64,000 nucleotides of DNA from JAFASC01 sp036265935 (GTDB taxonomy: Bacteria > Pseudomonadota > Alphaproteobacteria > Rhizobiales > Beijerinckiaceae). A program made the position numbers and the translations under genes. How positions within the stretch are numbered: the first letter of the stretch is position 1; every line of letters starts with the position of its first letter. The stretch is taken from assembly GCA_036265935.1 (NCBI GenBank), contig DATAOB010000047.1:15932-79931 (forward strand), written 5' to 3'. Shown in pieces: positions 47,544-55,931 of this stretch. The notes beneath the pieces were generated by a model that made no database searches, was not told the DNA's origin, and worked only from the letters and a program-made list of their open reading frames with translations.

Positions 47544-48090
47544 CTTTCTCTTTGTCCTCAAGCCCAAACGCGTCCGCCCGGCAACGGCGCGGATGCACAT
47601 GTCTCAGGAAGGATATGTGGTGAGGCGGCAAGATGCGCAAGCGCCGCGGCCGGTCGCCGCGAGCACCCCGGCAGAGACCGCGGCCAGCCTCTCGCAGCGG
47701 GAAGGCGAGCAGGATAAAGCTCAGGTATACCCATTGGGACTATTCGGTCGGACAACGAGAGCGGATGGCCTCTGGTTAAAACTGCTCACCTCGAAACGAC
47801 GACGTTATGTCGTGATCCTCGCGTGCACTAAGGAAAATCAGCCAAAAAGCACGTGTATCCAAACGGATGAACTTAAAGGTCGCCTACGTAAAATTAATGC
47901 GTGCGAGAGTACAAACGCGCAACCACCAAAGCGGATTTTATCAAAACGTCTGGAGAGTCTTATAATGTTTAGTCGGTTATCCCATTGACTTCGAGGATTA
48001 GTTTGCCCATTAAGTCTTTATTGCCATATGGCATCGCTATCGAATGCGCTGGCGTTGTGCGAGGCATTCGAAATCACAAAAGGAATGACA
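47544..48090. other. Spacer of about 550 bases with no confirmed gene
   Basis: The stretch between the dnaJ-type gene and the winged-helix gene is less GC-rich than its surroundings (for example 47820-48020). One plus-strand frame at 47593-47988 has a Met start but no family similarity, and no ribosome-binding site that I would trust. It probably holds promoters of both flanking genes. No hairpin terminator, RNA or repeat was recognised. Confidence 0.5.
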
Positions 48091-48285
48091 ATGGCTCGCC
48101 CGACCATCAACGAGGATCGCAAGAAATTCCTGCAGGCGCTCGGCAAGAACAGCTATGGCAACGGCGCGCTTCGCAAAGCACTCGGCTGGGCCGAGTCGCG
48201 TTATTGGAAAGTGCATGCGGCGCTCCTCGAAGAAGGTCGCATCACAAAGGGCAGAGGCCGCGGCGGCTCCGTATCGCGCGGCTGA
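48091..48285 (+). CDS. Small winged-helix (MarR-like fold) protein
   Basis: Sixty-four residues: MARPTINEDRKKFLQAL, then KNSYGNGALRKALGWAESRYWKVHAALLEEGRITKGRGRGGSV. The last half is a winged helix whose wing is GRGRGGSV, a motif seen in small bacterial regulators and in DNA-specificity partners of restriction systems. The ATG at 48091 has AAGGA upstream and begins the conserved part; an earlier frame start at 48028 is unlikely. It could be a DNA-binding protein; no target is visible. The cupin gene follows 26 bases later, possibly in the same operon. Confidence 0.65.
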   Translation: MARPTINEDRKKFLQALGKNSYGNGALRKALGWAESRYWKVHAALLEEGRITKGRGRGGSVSRG

Positions 48286-48311
48286 GGATTTTCCCAAGGC
48301 GGATTGTTCGG

Positions 48312-48725
48312 ATGGAAATAAAACGGGCGGCGGCGACCTTCGCGCGCCGCGGTCCTGCCGATGCTTTCACCGGAACAGTTTGGCAGGACCCGATTATCGA
48401 CGCGCCGGCACCCGCACGTATTCGGGCGGCGCGCGTGACTTTCGAACCCGGCGCACGTACCGCCTGGCACACGCATCCGCTCGGCCAAACACTGCACGTC
48501 GTGACCGGCGTCGGTCGCGTTCAGCTGTGGGGCGGCCCGGTCCAGGAAATCCGCGCCGGCGATACGGTGTGGATCGCGCCAAATGAAAAACACTGGCACG
48601 GCGCCGGTCCGAAGACCGCCATGTGCCATTACGCGCTGCAGGAAAATCTCGACGGCGTGCACGTGACCTGGCTCGAGCAGGTCTCGGACGAGGATTATGC
48701 GCGCGAGGCGGATGCCGGCGGCTAA
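48312..48725 (+). CDS. Cupin, hydroxynitrile-lyase-like (metal-dependent)
   Basis: About 137 residues, a single cupin barrel. Metal ligands H53, H55, Q59 and H94 (WHTHPLGQ and EKHWHG) match, in spacing and number as I recall them, those of the Granulicella tundricola manganese-dependent hydroxynitrile lyase. Shared segments include RRGPADAFTGTVW, FEPGARTAWHTHPLGQ and GDTVWIAPNEKHWHGA, with VTWLEQVSDEDY near the end. Biochemical activity here is uncertain: relatives also act on carboxymuconolactone or quercetin. The gene overlaps the convergent histidine kinase gene by 4 bases. Confidence 0.85.
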   Translation: MEIKRAAATFARRGPADAFTGTVWQDPIIDAPAPARIRAARVTFEPGARTAWHTHPLGQTLHVVTGVGRVQLWGGPVQEIRAGDTVWIAPNEKHWHGAGPKTAMCHYALQENLDGVHVTWLEQVSDEDYAREADAGG

Positions 48726-49762
48726 AGCGCGAACGCGAGAGCGACGCGTGTCCCGCCGGCGCTGGTATCCACGTTTACGGAAGATTTGAGATTAGACGCC
48801 ATCGCGTTGATGATCTTGGTGCCGAGCCCCGAGCCCCGCGCCGAGCCTCCTCCGGTCCAGCCGACGCCATCGTCCTCGACGACCAATATCGCCTGCTCGG
48901 CCCCCTCTCGCGTGATCTTCACGCGAATGTCGCCGCGCCTGCCCTCGGGGTACGCGTATTTGTAGGCATTGGTGACCAGCTCCGTCACGATCACGCCGAT
49001 CGGCACGACCTTATCCGTCGCGACTTCGATCGGTTCGGCCGAAAGATGGATTGCATGTTCGCGGCCGCTCGCCCGCATCGCCGCCTGGAGCTCGTCAACG
49101 AGGCTTTCGAGATAAGTCGCGACGTTCACGACCCGCACGTCGGCGGAGGTGTAGAGATGGCGGTGGACGCCGGCGATCGCACTGATGCGGGCTTGCGTCT
49201 CCTCCAGAGCCGAGCGCGCGCCGGGATCACTCACCGAGGAGGCTTGTAACCGTACGAGAGCGCCGACGAGCTGCAGGCTGTTCGCAACGCGGTGATTGAC
49301 CTCACGCAAGGACAGCTCGGCCCGATCGCGCGCCTCGCGCATCTCCTGCTCGGCGCGCTCCTTTTCCCTGCGCAGCTGCTCCTGCCGCAGCGCCGCTTCG
49401 ATCGAGCTGCCGAGCAGCTCGCGGAACTGGCCTTCCGTGTCCTTGAACACGTAATCCGCCGCGCCCTCTTTCAGCGCGCTCACCGCGACATGGATGTCGT
49501 CCGATCCGGTGACATAAATCACCGGGGGTGCGTCGGGCAGCTGCTTTATTCGCGGCAGCAAACTCAGCCCGGTTTGATCCGGGAGATGGTGATCGAGCGC
49601 GACCACGTCGACACCGCCGGCCTCTACCGTTGCGAGCCCTTCCGCGCCGGACGTCGCATGACGCACGCTAAATCCACGCCTTTCCAGCGAACGCTGGACG
49701 AGCCGGGCAAGTGCCGGATCGTCGTCGACATAGAGGACCCGAATGGGTGTCTGTTCGGGCAC
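48722..49762 (-). CDS. Response regulator fused to an HWE/HisKA_2-type histidine kinase
   Basis: About 346 residues. Residues 8-125 form a receiver (VLYVDDDPALARLVQ, phosphoacceptor Asp in VDVVALDHHLPDQTGL, VIYVTGSDD, YVFKD). The kinase part begins LSLREVNHRVANSLQLVGALVRLQASS, the HisKA_2 dimerisation motif with the His phosphoacceptor, followed by an ATPase (IGVIVTELVTNAYKYAYPEG, VEDDGVGW, SGLGTKIINAMASNLKS). A soluble protein that could both receive phosphate and pass it on. It ends a three-gene operon; 2 bases separate it from the upstream response regulator. Confidence 0.92.
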   Translation of the reverse strand: MPEQTPIRVLYVDDDPALARLVQRSLERRGFSVRHATSGAEGLATVEAGGVDVVALDHHLPDQTGLSLLPRIKQLPDAPPVIYVTGSDDIHVAVSALKEGAADYVFKDTEGQFRELLGSSIEAALRQEQLRREKERAEQEMREARDRAELSLREVNHRVANSLQLVGALVRLQASSVSDPGARSALEETQARISAIAGVHRHLYTSADVRVVNVATYLESLVDELQAAMRASGREHAIHLSAEPIEVATDKVVPIGVIVTELVTNAYKYAYPEGRRGDIRVKITREGAEQAILVVEDDGVGWTGGGSARGSGLGTKIINAMASNLKSSVNVDTSAGGTRVALAFAL

Positions 49763-49764
49763 GG

Positions 49765-50211
49765 CTAGTCCGTTTCGGGAATTTGCATGACGGAAAAGAA
49801 AAGACCGAGCTGCCGGATGGCGTTGGCGAAGCTCTCGTAATTAACCGGCTTGGTTATGTAGACATTCGCGCCGAGATCGTAGCAGCGCTGGATTTCGCGC
49901 TGATCATCGGTGGTGGTCAATATGACGACAGGCGAGCGCCGCGTGTGCCGATTGGCCTTTACCTTGGCGAGGATGTCGACGCCGGTCATATCAGGCAGAT
50001 TGAGGTCCAAAAGAACCAGGAGGTGGCGCCGCGCGCTCGCCTCGCCCGATCCGTCGGCGCCAAGCATGTATTCGAGCGCGCTCGTTCCATCCGTGAACGG
50101 GATGATCTCATTGTTCACGCCGGCGCGGCGGATGTTCTTTTCAATGAGGCGGGCGTGGCCTTCGTCATCCTCGACCATCACGATGGTGACGGCCTGCGGT
50201 TCGGAACTCAT
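49765..50211 (-). CDS. Single-domain response regulator (CheY/Rcp1-like)
   Basis: About 148 residues. Acidic pocket EDDEG, phosphoacceptor Asp in LLVLLDLNLPDMTGVDILAKVK, conserved Thr in VVILTTTDD and Lys in YITKPVNYESF. There is no output domain, so it probably acts as a phosphate shuttle or through protein contact. The N-terminal segment MSSEPQAVTIVMVEDDEGHARLIEKNIRRAG resembles cyanobacterial-phytochrome-type response regulators. Its start overlaps the sensor kinase stop by 4 bases (ATGA), and the next gene begins 2 bases after its stop. Confidence 0.93.
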   Translation of the reverse strand: MSSEPQAVTIVMVEDDEGHARLIEKNIRRAGVNNEIIPFTDGTSALEYMLGADGSGEASARRHLLVLLDLNLPDMTGVDILAKVKANRHTRRSPVVILTTTDDQREIQRCYDLGANVYITKPVNYESFANAIRQLGLFFSVMQIPETD

Positions 50212-51701
50212 GAATCGACGGTTTCCTCTTGCTTGCGAAGAACCCGCGGCAGGGATACCCGAAAGGTTGTCCCGACGCCAAGCTCCGACTCGAGCGTGAT
50301 GTCGCCGCCGAGGCGCCGCACCAGAGCTCTCACATGAGCCAGTCCTATGCCCTCGCCCGGCCGGTCCTGCGCTCCGGAGCGCCGGAACAGATCGAAGATG
50401 CGCTGGTGATCTTCCTTGGCGACGCCACGGCCGTTGTCGCCGATCTCAAACCCGACGCGGCGGCCTTGTTCCACCGCGCGAATGGTGATGCGCAAGGGCC
50501 GGTATGGATCGCGGTATTTGACCGCGTTGTCGAGCAGATTGCCGAAAATCTGCTCCAGCGCGAGGCGATCCGAGATCAGCGTCGGCAGCGGTCTGATAAT
50601 TGCGATTTCACCCCCGGCTTCCGAGACCTGATGCTGGATATTGGCGGCGAGCAGGTCGAGCATTTCGCCGAAGTCGACGCGTTCGGGTTTCAGCGTGCGG
50701 CGACCCTCGCGTGAAAGTTTGAGGATGGCGTTGATCAGTCCGTCCATCCTGGTCGAGGAGGCGCGGATGAAGCCGATTGCCTCCGGCATGTCCTCTTTGA
50801 CGGTAAGCTTCGCCTCCTCCGCGGCAGCGTTCGTCGTCTCGGCCGGAAGTTCGTCGAAATAGCGGTCGACCGTCGCAATCGCGGTTTCGAGCTCACTGGT
50901 GAAACCCAGGATATTGACGAGCGGCGCACGTAAATCGTGGCTGACGATATAGGCGAAGCGCTGAATCTCCTCGTTGGCGCGCGCCAGATCAGTCGTCCTC
51001 TCCTGCACGCGCTCCTCCAGAGTTTCGTTGAGCGTCTGGACCTCGGTACGGGCACGCACGAGGTCGCGCGTGTACCGCACCACAATAAACAGCGATCCTA
51101 ACCCGAAAACGAACACGAGCGATGCGCCGGCTATGGTTGCGAAGGAAAGATAACGCGCGCCGCCGGTCATATCCTCGGTGTCGGCGCGGAGCCGAATGTC
51201 AGCACGGGCGAGGAGATTGGAGAGCGTTTTGCGGGCGGCGTCCATGGATTCGCGACCGCGATTGCTTTTCACAAGGTCGATGGCCGCCGCTACATTTCCG
51301 GCTTGTGCAAGCGCAATCGTTCGGTCCAGCTCGGCAAACTTGTCCGACACGGTCCCGGAAAGTTCGTCTAATAATTTTTCCTGCTCCGGCTCGGCATGCT
51401 CCAATTGCTTCAGCCGCTCTATGTCGGGCCCGATCTGCCTTCGCGCCACTTCATAGGGCTCGAGATATCGCGGGTCCTGCGTCAGCAGGAACCCGCGTTG
51501 TCCGGTTTCGGCATCGAGCAGAAGCGCCAGCACGCGCGACGTTCGCGTTCGAATGCTCTGCGCCTCCTGAACGTCGGCCGCATTCTCCCGGGTGCGTTCG
51601 GAGAGCCACACCGACGAGCCCGCGACAACGATCAGGATGAGAAGCCCCGCCCCGAGCAATGCCAGCGTGGAGCGGATGAAAGATACATTCGACGTCGGCA
51701 T
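50208..51701 (-). CDS. Membrane sensor histidine kinase with CHASE3 domain
   Basis: About 497 residues. A membrane anchor (STLALLGAGLLILIVVAGSSVWL) is followed by a CHASE3 sensor region (SIRTRTSRVLALLLDAETGQRGFLLTQDPRYLEPYE, about 45-190), a second membrane segment (FATIAGASLVFVFGLGSLFIVV), a coiled coil, the HisKA domain (RFAYIVSHDLRAPLVNILGFTSELE) and HATPase (IFGNLLDNAVKYRD, EIGDNGRGVAKEDHQRIFDLF, GIGLAHVRALVRRLGG). CHASE3 domains bind unknown periplasmic signals. Proposed head of the operon: this kinase phosphorylates the next gene's regulator. Confidence 0.93.
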   Translation of the reverse strand: MPTSNVSFIRSTLALLGAGLLILIVVAGSSVWLSERTRENAADVQEAQSIRTRTSRVLALLLDAETGQRGFLLTQDPRYLEPYEVARRQIGPDIERLKQLEHAEPEQEKLLDELSGTVSDKFAELDRTIALAQAGNVAAAIDLVKSNRGRESMDAARKTLSNLLARADIRLRADTEDMTGGARYLSFATIAGASLVFVFGLGSLFIVVRYTRDLVRARTEVQTLNETLEERVQERTTDLARANEEIQRFAYIVSHDLRAPLVNILGFTSELETAIATVDRYFDELPAETTNAAAEEAKLTVKEDMPEAIGFIRASSTRMDGLINAILKLSREGRRTLKPERVDFGEMLDLLAANIQHQVSEAGGEIAIIRPLPTLISDRLALEQIFGNLLDNAVKYRDPYRPLRITIRAVEQGRRVGFEIGDNGRGVAKEDHQRIFDLFRRSGAQDRPGEGIGLAHVRALVRRLGGDITLESELGVGTTFRVSLPRVLRKQEETVDS

Positions 51702-51810
51702 GGATGATATTTAGCGGCGAGCGGTGAAAGATCGAGAGCGCGAACTAAACAAGTCCACCAAAGGGCCGGGTCGATATTCGGCGCTGAACGGCAGATGAAC
51801 GATCGGCGGT

Positions 51811-53808
51811 TCAGCTCGCAATCTTCTGCCGGCCGGCAATAAAACCGGGCGCGAATCGCGCGAACCAATCGAGGCTTGTAGGGTTGGCCATGGCATCGAT
51901 GTTCGCCACTTTGTCGAGCGAATGACCGAGCAACAGCTTCTTGATCGGCACTTCCATTTTCTTGCCTGACAGCGTGCGCGGCACCTCGTCGATCTGATGC
52001 ACGGAATTCGGCACGTGCCGCGACGAGAGGCTGTTACGAATGTTGTTCTTGATCCGCTCGCTGAGCGCAGCGTCGAGCGTGACGCCTTCGCACAGCGCGA
52101 CGAACAGCGCCATATGCGGCTCTCGGCCCAAATATTCGAGATCGACGACGAGACTGTCGAGCACTTCCGGAATGTCTTCGACGATCCGATAGATTTCGCT
52201 CGATCCCATGCGGATGCCGTGGCGATTGATCGTCGCGTCGGAGCGTCCGTAGATGATGGCGCCGCCGCGCGCGGTGATCTTGATCCAGTCACCGTGACGC
52301 CAGACACCGGGATAGACATCGAAATAGCTGTCGCGATAGCGCTTGCCGTCGGGATCGTTCAAAAGCCCGATCGGCATCGACGGCATCGGCGCGCTGCAGA
52401 CGAGCTCGCCGACCTCTTCGATCAACGGTTTGCCGGCCTCGTCATAGGCTTCGACCTTGGCACCGAGACAGCGGCATTGCATCTCGCCGGAATAGACCGG
52501 CAAGAGGGCGCAGCCCGCGACGAAAGCGCCGGCGAAATCGGTGCCGCCGGAAATCGGCGTCAACCAGATGTCGGGGCGGACCTTGTCGTAAATCCATTCA
52601 TAGGCTTCCGCGGCCAGCGGCGAGCCGGTCGAGCCGAGGCCGCGCAGACGCGACACGTCGGCGATCTTTGCGGGCTCGATCCCCGCCTTCATGCAATTTG
52701 CAAAGAACGCCGCGCCGCAGCCGAAGAAGGTGACGCGCGCCTCGTCGACAAAGCGCCAGATGCGGCCGAGATCGGGCACGGCCGGACTGCCGTCATAGAT
52801 GGCGATCGTCGCGCCGGCGAGCAGCCCGCCGACCTGCGAGTTCCACATGATCCAGCCGGAACTCGTATACCAATGGAAGATATCGTCAGCGCCGATATTG
52901 TTGTGCAGCGTCGTCAGCTTCATGCCTTCGAGCACGATTCCGCCATGACCGTGCACGATCGGCTTCGGCAGGCCGGTCGTGCCGGAGGAATAGACGATCC
53001 ATAGGGGATGATCGAAGGGCACGGCCAAGATATCGAGCTTGGCCTCGCCCGCGGTCAGCGCGCGGAAATCATGCGCCGGCACTTTGGCGTCGGCTCGCAT
53101 CGACTCGTGCAGCGCCGGCATGACGATCAGATTCTCAAGGCCAGGAATGCTGGCGGCAAGATCGCGGACGATGTCGGTGCGCTCGTAATCCTTGCCGCCG
53201 TAGCGATAGCCGTCGACGGCGATCAGCACTTTCGGCTCGATCTGCTTGAAGCGGTCCTCCGCCGCGACCTTGCCGACATCGGGCGCGCATAACGACCAGA
53301 CCGCGCCGATGCCGATCGTCGCCAAAAACGCGACGATCGTCTCCGGGACATTCGGCATGTAGGCAGCAACCTTGTCGCCGGGCTTTACGCCCATGCCGCG
53401 CAGCGCTTGCGCAAGGCAGGCGACCTGTCGCTTCAGCTCCCGCCAGCTTATCTCCTGCAGCGCGCGCGTTTCGCTGGCAAACAGGATTGCCGGCTTCTCC
53501 GCCGTCTCGTTGCGGAAGACGTGCTCGGCATAGTTCAGGCTCGCACCGGCAAACCAGCGTGCGCCCGGCATGTCGCGCGAGGCGAGAACGCGCTGGTAAC
53601 GCGAATGGAAGCGGATATCGAAATAGGAGCAGATCGAGTCCCAGAAGGCTGCAAGATCGTCGACCGACCAGCGCCACAAGGCGTCATAATCGGCAAAGGC
53701 GAGGCCCCGCTCGTTGGCAAGCCAGTCCATGTAGCGCGCGATGTGCGAGGCGCGGGCGAAATCCTCGCTCGGCGTCCACAAGAGCTTGCCTTCGGCAAGG
53801 CTGACCAT
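51811..53808 (-). CDS. Acetoacetyl-CoA synthetase
   Basis: Activates acetoacetate to acetoacetyl-CoA with ATP. About 665 residues, ANL superfamily. It has the N-terminal ACAS region (YMDWLANERGLAFADYDALWRWSVDDLAAFWDSICSYF), a P-loop-like WIVYSSGTTGLPKPIVHGHGG, LGSTGSPLAAEAYEWIY, GGTDFAG, and C-terminal YGRSDATINRHGIRMGSSEIYRIVE and LSGKKMEVPIKKLLLG. The length and the LWRWSVDD segment separate it from acetyl-CoA synthetase. It lies alone, 109 bases downstream of the sensor kinase gene start on the same strand. Confidence 0.94.
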   Translation of the reverse strand: MVSLAEGKLLWTPSEDFARASHIARYMDWLANERGLAFADYDALWRWSVDDLAAFWDSICSYFDIRFHSRYQRVLASRDMPGARWFAGASLNYAEHVFRNETAEKPAILFASETRALQEISWRELKRQVACLAQALRGMGVKPGDKVAAYMPNVPETIVAFLATIGIGAVWSLCAPDVGKVAAEDRFKQIEPKVLIAVDGYRYGGKDYERTDIVRDLAASIPGLENLIVMPALHESMRADAKVPAHDFRALTAGEAKLDILAVPFDHPLWIVYSSGTTGLPKPIVHGHGGIVLEGMKLTTLHNNIGADDIFHWYTSSGWIMWNSQVGGLLAGATIAIYDGSPAVPDLGRIWRFVDEARVTFFGCGAAFFANCMKAGIEPAKIADVSRLRGLGSTGSPLAAEAYEWIYDKVRPDIWLTPISGGTDFAGAFVAGCALLPVYSGEMQCRCLGAKVEAYDEAGKPLIEEVGELVCSAPMPSMPIGLLNDPDGKRYRDSYFDVYPGVWRHGDWIKITARGGAIIYGRSDATINRHGIRMGSSEIYRIVEDIPEVLDSLVVDLEYLGREPHMALFVALCEGVTLDAALSERIKNNIRNSLSSRHVPNSVHQIDEVPRTLSGKKMEVPIKKLLLGHSLDKVANIDAMANPTSLDWFARFAPGFIAGRQKIAS

Positions 53809-53932
53809 CTCGCCTCCTCTCGCGCGGGAGGCCGGCGGAGGCCCGCCCGCTCGCCCGCTTTCTCCCCTTCGCTATTTCTGACAGGATCGCTGCGGAGGCA
53901 AGAGAGTGGAAGCGCGACCCCCGGGGAGGAGC

Positions 53933-53986
53933 ATGGCGGATCGGCTAAAGGCGTCGCTGTCGCGGTTTGCGGATGCCGCGCCATGA
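53933..53986 (+). CDS. Putative 17-residue leader ORF overlapping the acyl-CoA synthetase start
   Basis: ATG at 53933 has GGGGAGGAG 2 bases upstream, the best ribosome-binding site in the region, and reads MADRLKASLSRFADAAP before TGA at 53984-53986. That stop overlaps ATG 53983-53985 (ATGA) and precedes a second ATG at 53986. It could couple translation of the following gene, or be chance. Confidence 0.4.
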   Translation: MADRLKASLSRFADAAP

Positions 53987-55566
53987 TGCATCCGACCTTT
54001 CGCGCGCAAATCACGCCGGACAAGGTCGCCTATCAAATGGCGGGGTCCGGCGCGGCGATGACCTATCGCGAGCTCGATGAGGCCTCGAACAGCGGGGCGC
54101 AGCTTTTCCGCTCGCTCGGCTTAAAGGCGCAGGACCACGTGGCGCTGCTCGTCGAGAATTCGCTGCGCTTTCTCGAAATCTGCTGGGCGGCGCAGCGTTG
54201 CGGGCTCTTCTACACCGCGATCAGCACGTATCTGACCGATGCGGAAATCGCCTATATCGTGCGCGATTGCGGCGCCAAGGTTTTCGTCCTCTCGGCGAAA
54301 GCCGGCCACGACATCGCCGCGCTGGCCGAAGCTTGTGGGGCGGACGTCAAGATCTTTGTGAGCGGCGAGAGCAGGCTCGCCCTGCCGTCTTGGGATGACG
54401 CGGTCGCGCGCCAGCCGGCGACGCCCATCAAAGACGAAATCTCCGGCTACGACATGCTGTATTCCTCCGGCACGACCGGCCGGCCGAAGGGCGTCAAGCC
54501 GCAGTTCAAGCACGAGCCGCTCGGCACGATGAATCCGCTGCTTGTCCTGCTTTGCGCCAACATGTGCGGGATGAGCGCGGAGAGCGTCTATCTCTCCCCT
54601 GCCCCGCTCTATCACGCCGCGCCATTGCGCTTCAACATCATGAGCGGTGCGCTCGGCGGCACCTCGATCATTATGGAGCGGTTCGATGCCGAGCAATTCC
54701 TGGCGCTCATCGAGAAGCATCGCGTCACGGTCGCGCAGCTCGTGCCGACCATGTTCGTGCGCCTGCTGAAATTGCCTGAGGAGGTGCGCCGCCGCTACGA
54801 CATTTCCACGCTGAAAGCCGTGATACACGCTGCCGCCCCGTGTCCAGTCGACGTCAAGGCGGCGATGATCGACTGGTGGGGACCGATCCTGGTCGAATAT
54901 TACGGCGGCACCGAAGGCAACGGCATCACCATCGTCAATTCGCAGGAATGGCTGAAACATCCGGGCACGGTCGGACGAACCCTCGTCGGCGAAATCAAAA
55001 TCCTCGACGAAGCCGGGCAGCCGCTGCCGCCGCGCGAGATCGGCAGCGTGTATTTCTCCGGCGGGCCGGTTTTCGCCTATCACAACGATCCGCAGAAGAC
55101 GGCGCGCGCCTATACGCCGGAGGGCTGGTCGACGCTCGGCGACGTCGGTTATCTCGATGAAGAAGGTTATCTCTACCTCACCGATCGCAAGGCCTACATG
55201 ATCATTTCAGGCGGCGTGAACATCTATCCGCAGGAGGCGGAAAACATCCTGATCAACCATCCGGCCGTGTTCGATGTCGCGGTGTTCGGCGTGCCGAACG
55301 AAGAGATGGGCGAAGAGGTCAAAGCGGTCGTGCAGCTCGCGCCGGGCTCCCACGCCGACGAGCGCACCAAAGACGAGCTGATCGCTTTTTGCCGGTCGAA
55401 ATTGTCGCCGCTGAAATGCCCGCGCAGCATCGATTTCGAAGACGAGCTGCCGCGCACGCCGACCGGCAAACTGATGAAGCGCCTTTTGCGCGATCGCTAT
55501 TGGCAGAGGGCGAGCCAATCTCGCACGGGCACGATTGCGCAGCAAACGACAAGCAGCGCGGCATGA
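53983..55566 (+). CDS. Acyl-CoA synthetase (AMP-forming, fatty-acid/medium-chain type)
   Basis: Activates a carboxylic acid to its CoA thioester. About 527 residues of the ANL family. Motifs: DMLYSSGTTGRPKGVKPQ (P-loop), PLYHAAPLRFNIMSG, LVEYYGGTEGNG (A5), GWSTLGDVGYLDEEGYLYLTDRKAYMIISGGVNIYPQEAE, and the C-terminal Lys in RTPTGKLMKRLLRDRY. The start is ATG 53983 or 53986 (MMHPTFRAQ); relatives start MHP. The ORF in this frame extends upstream to 53407 but that part overlaps the divergent gene. It precedes a secreted protein and an MmsB-like dehydrogenase on the same strand. Confidence 0.92.
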   Translation: MMHPTFRAQITPDKVAYQMAGSGAAMTYRELDEASNSGAQLFRSLGLKAQDHVALLVENSLRFLEICWAAQRCGLFYTAISTYLTDAEIAYIVRDCGAKVFVLSAKAGHDIAALAEACGADVKIFVSGESRLALPSWDDAVARQPATPIKDEISGYDMLYSSGTTGRPKGVKPQFKHEPLGTMNPLLVLLCANMCGMSAESVYLSPAPLYHAAPLRFNIMSGALGGTSIIMERFDAEQFLALIEKHRVTVAQLVPTMFVRLLKLPEEVRRRYDISTLKAVIHAAAPCPVDVKAAMIDWWGPILVEYYGGTEGNGITIVNSQEWLKHPGTVGRTLVGEIKILDEAGQPLPPREIGSVYFSGGPVFAYHNDPQKTARAYTPEGWSTLGDVGYLDEEGYLYLTDRKAYMIISGGVNIYPQEAENILINHPAVFDVAVFGVPNEEMGEEVKAVVQLAPGSHADERTKDELIAFCRSKLSPLKCPRSIDFEDELPRTPTGKLMKRLLRDRYWQRASQSRTGTIAQQTTSSAA

Positions 55567-55583
55567 GCAACAGGACAGGAACC

Positions 55584-55931
55584 ATGAACCTTCTTCGCAT
55601 TTCGTTGGCGGCCGCTTTTATCGCGATGTTGGCGGCGCCGCCCGTCGCGGCGGACGAAGATGTGGTCGTCAGACCAAGGCACGCCGCGAAGCGCGTGGTC
55701 GTCAAACGGATGATCGCGAGGCCGGTTGTGGTGAGAGACGTTTACGTCAGTCGCGCCGAGCGCGACGGCGCGCTCTTGTATTCACACAAGGTGCTGAGCC
55801 GCGAATACGCCTATCCGCGACTGAGTCCAGGCCTGCTGCCGACCCCGGTGGCCGTCGCCTACGATTATTTCTATGTGCCTTCGCTGCTACTGAACCCTCG
55901 TGAACCAATCGCAGTGAGAAGGCTTGGATGA
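55584..55931 (+). CDS. Small secreted protein of unknown function
   Basis: About 115 residues with a signal peptide MNLLRISLAAAFIAMLAAPPVAADED (cleavage after VAA). The mature part is basic and hydrophobic: VVVRPRHAAKRVVVKRMIARPVVVRDVYVSR, then SREYAYPRLSPGLLPTPVAVAYDYFYVPSLL. It is rich in Val, Arg and Tyr and has no Cys. It follows the acyl-CoA synthetase by 17 bases and overlaps the next gene's ATG by 4 bases, so the group is one transcript. No known domain was recognised. Confidence 0.7.
   Translation: MNLLRISLAAAFIAMLAAPPVAADEDVVVRPRHAAKRVVVKRMIARPVVVRDVYVSRAERDGALLYSHKVLSREYAYPRLSPGLLPTPVAVAYDYFYVPSLLLNPREPIAVRRLG

Noticed and set aside
47593..47988. Open frame of 131 residues in the spacer after the dnaJ-type gene
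   Set aside because: No ribosome-binding site, no similarity, and composition changes midway; described only as spacer.
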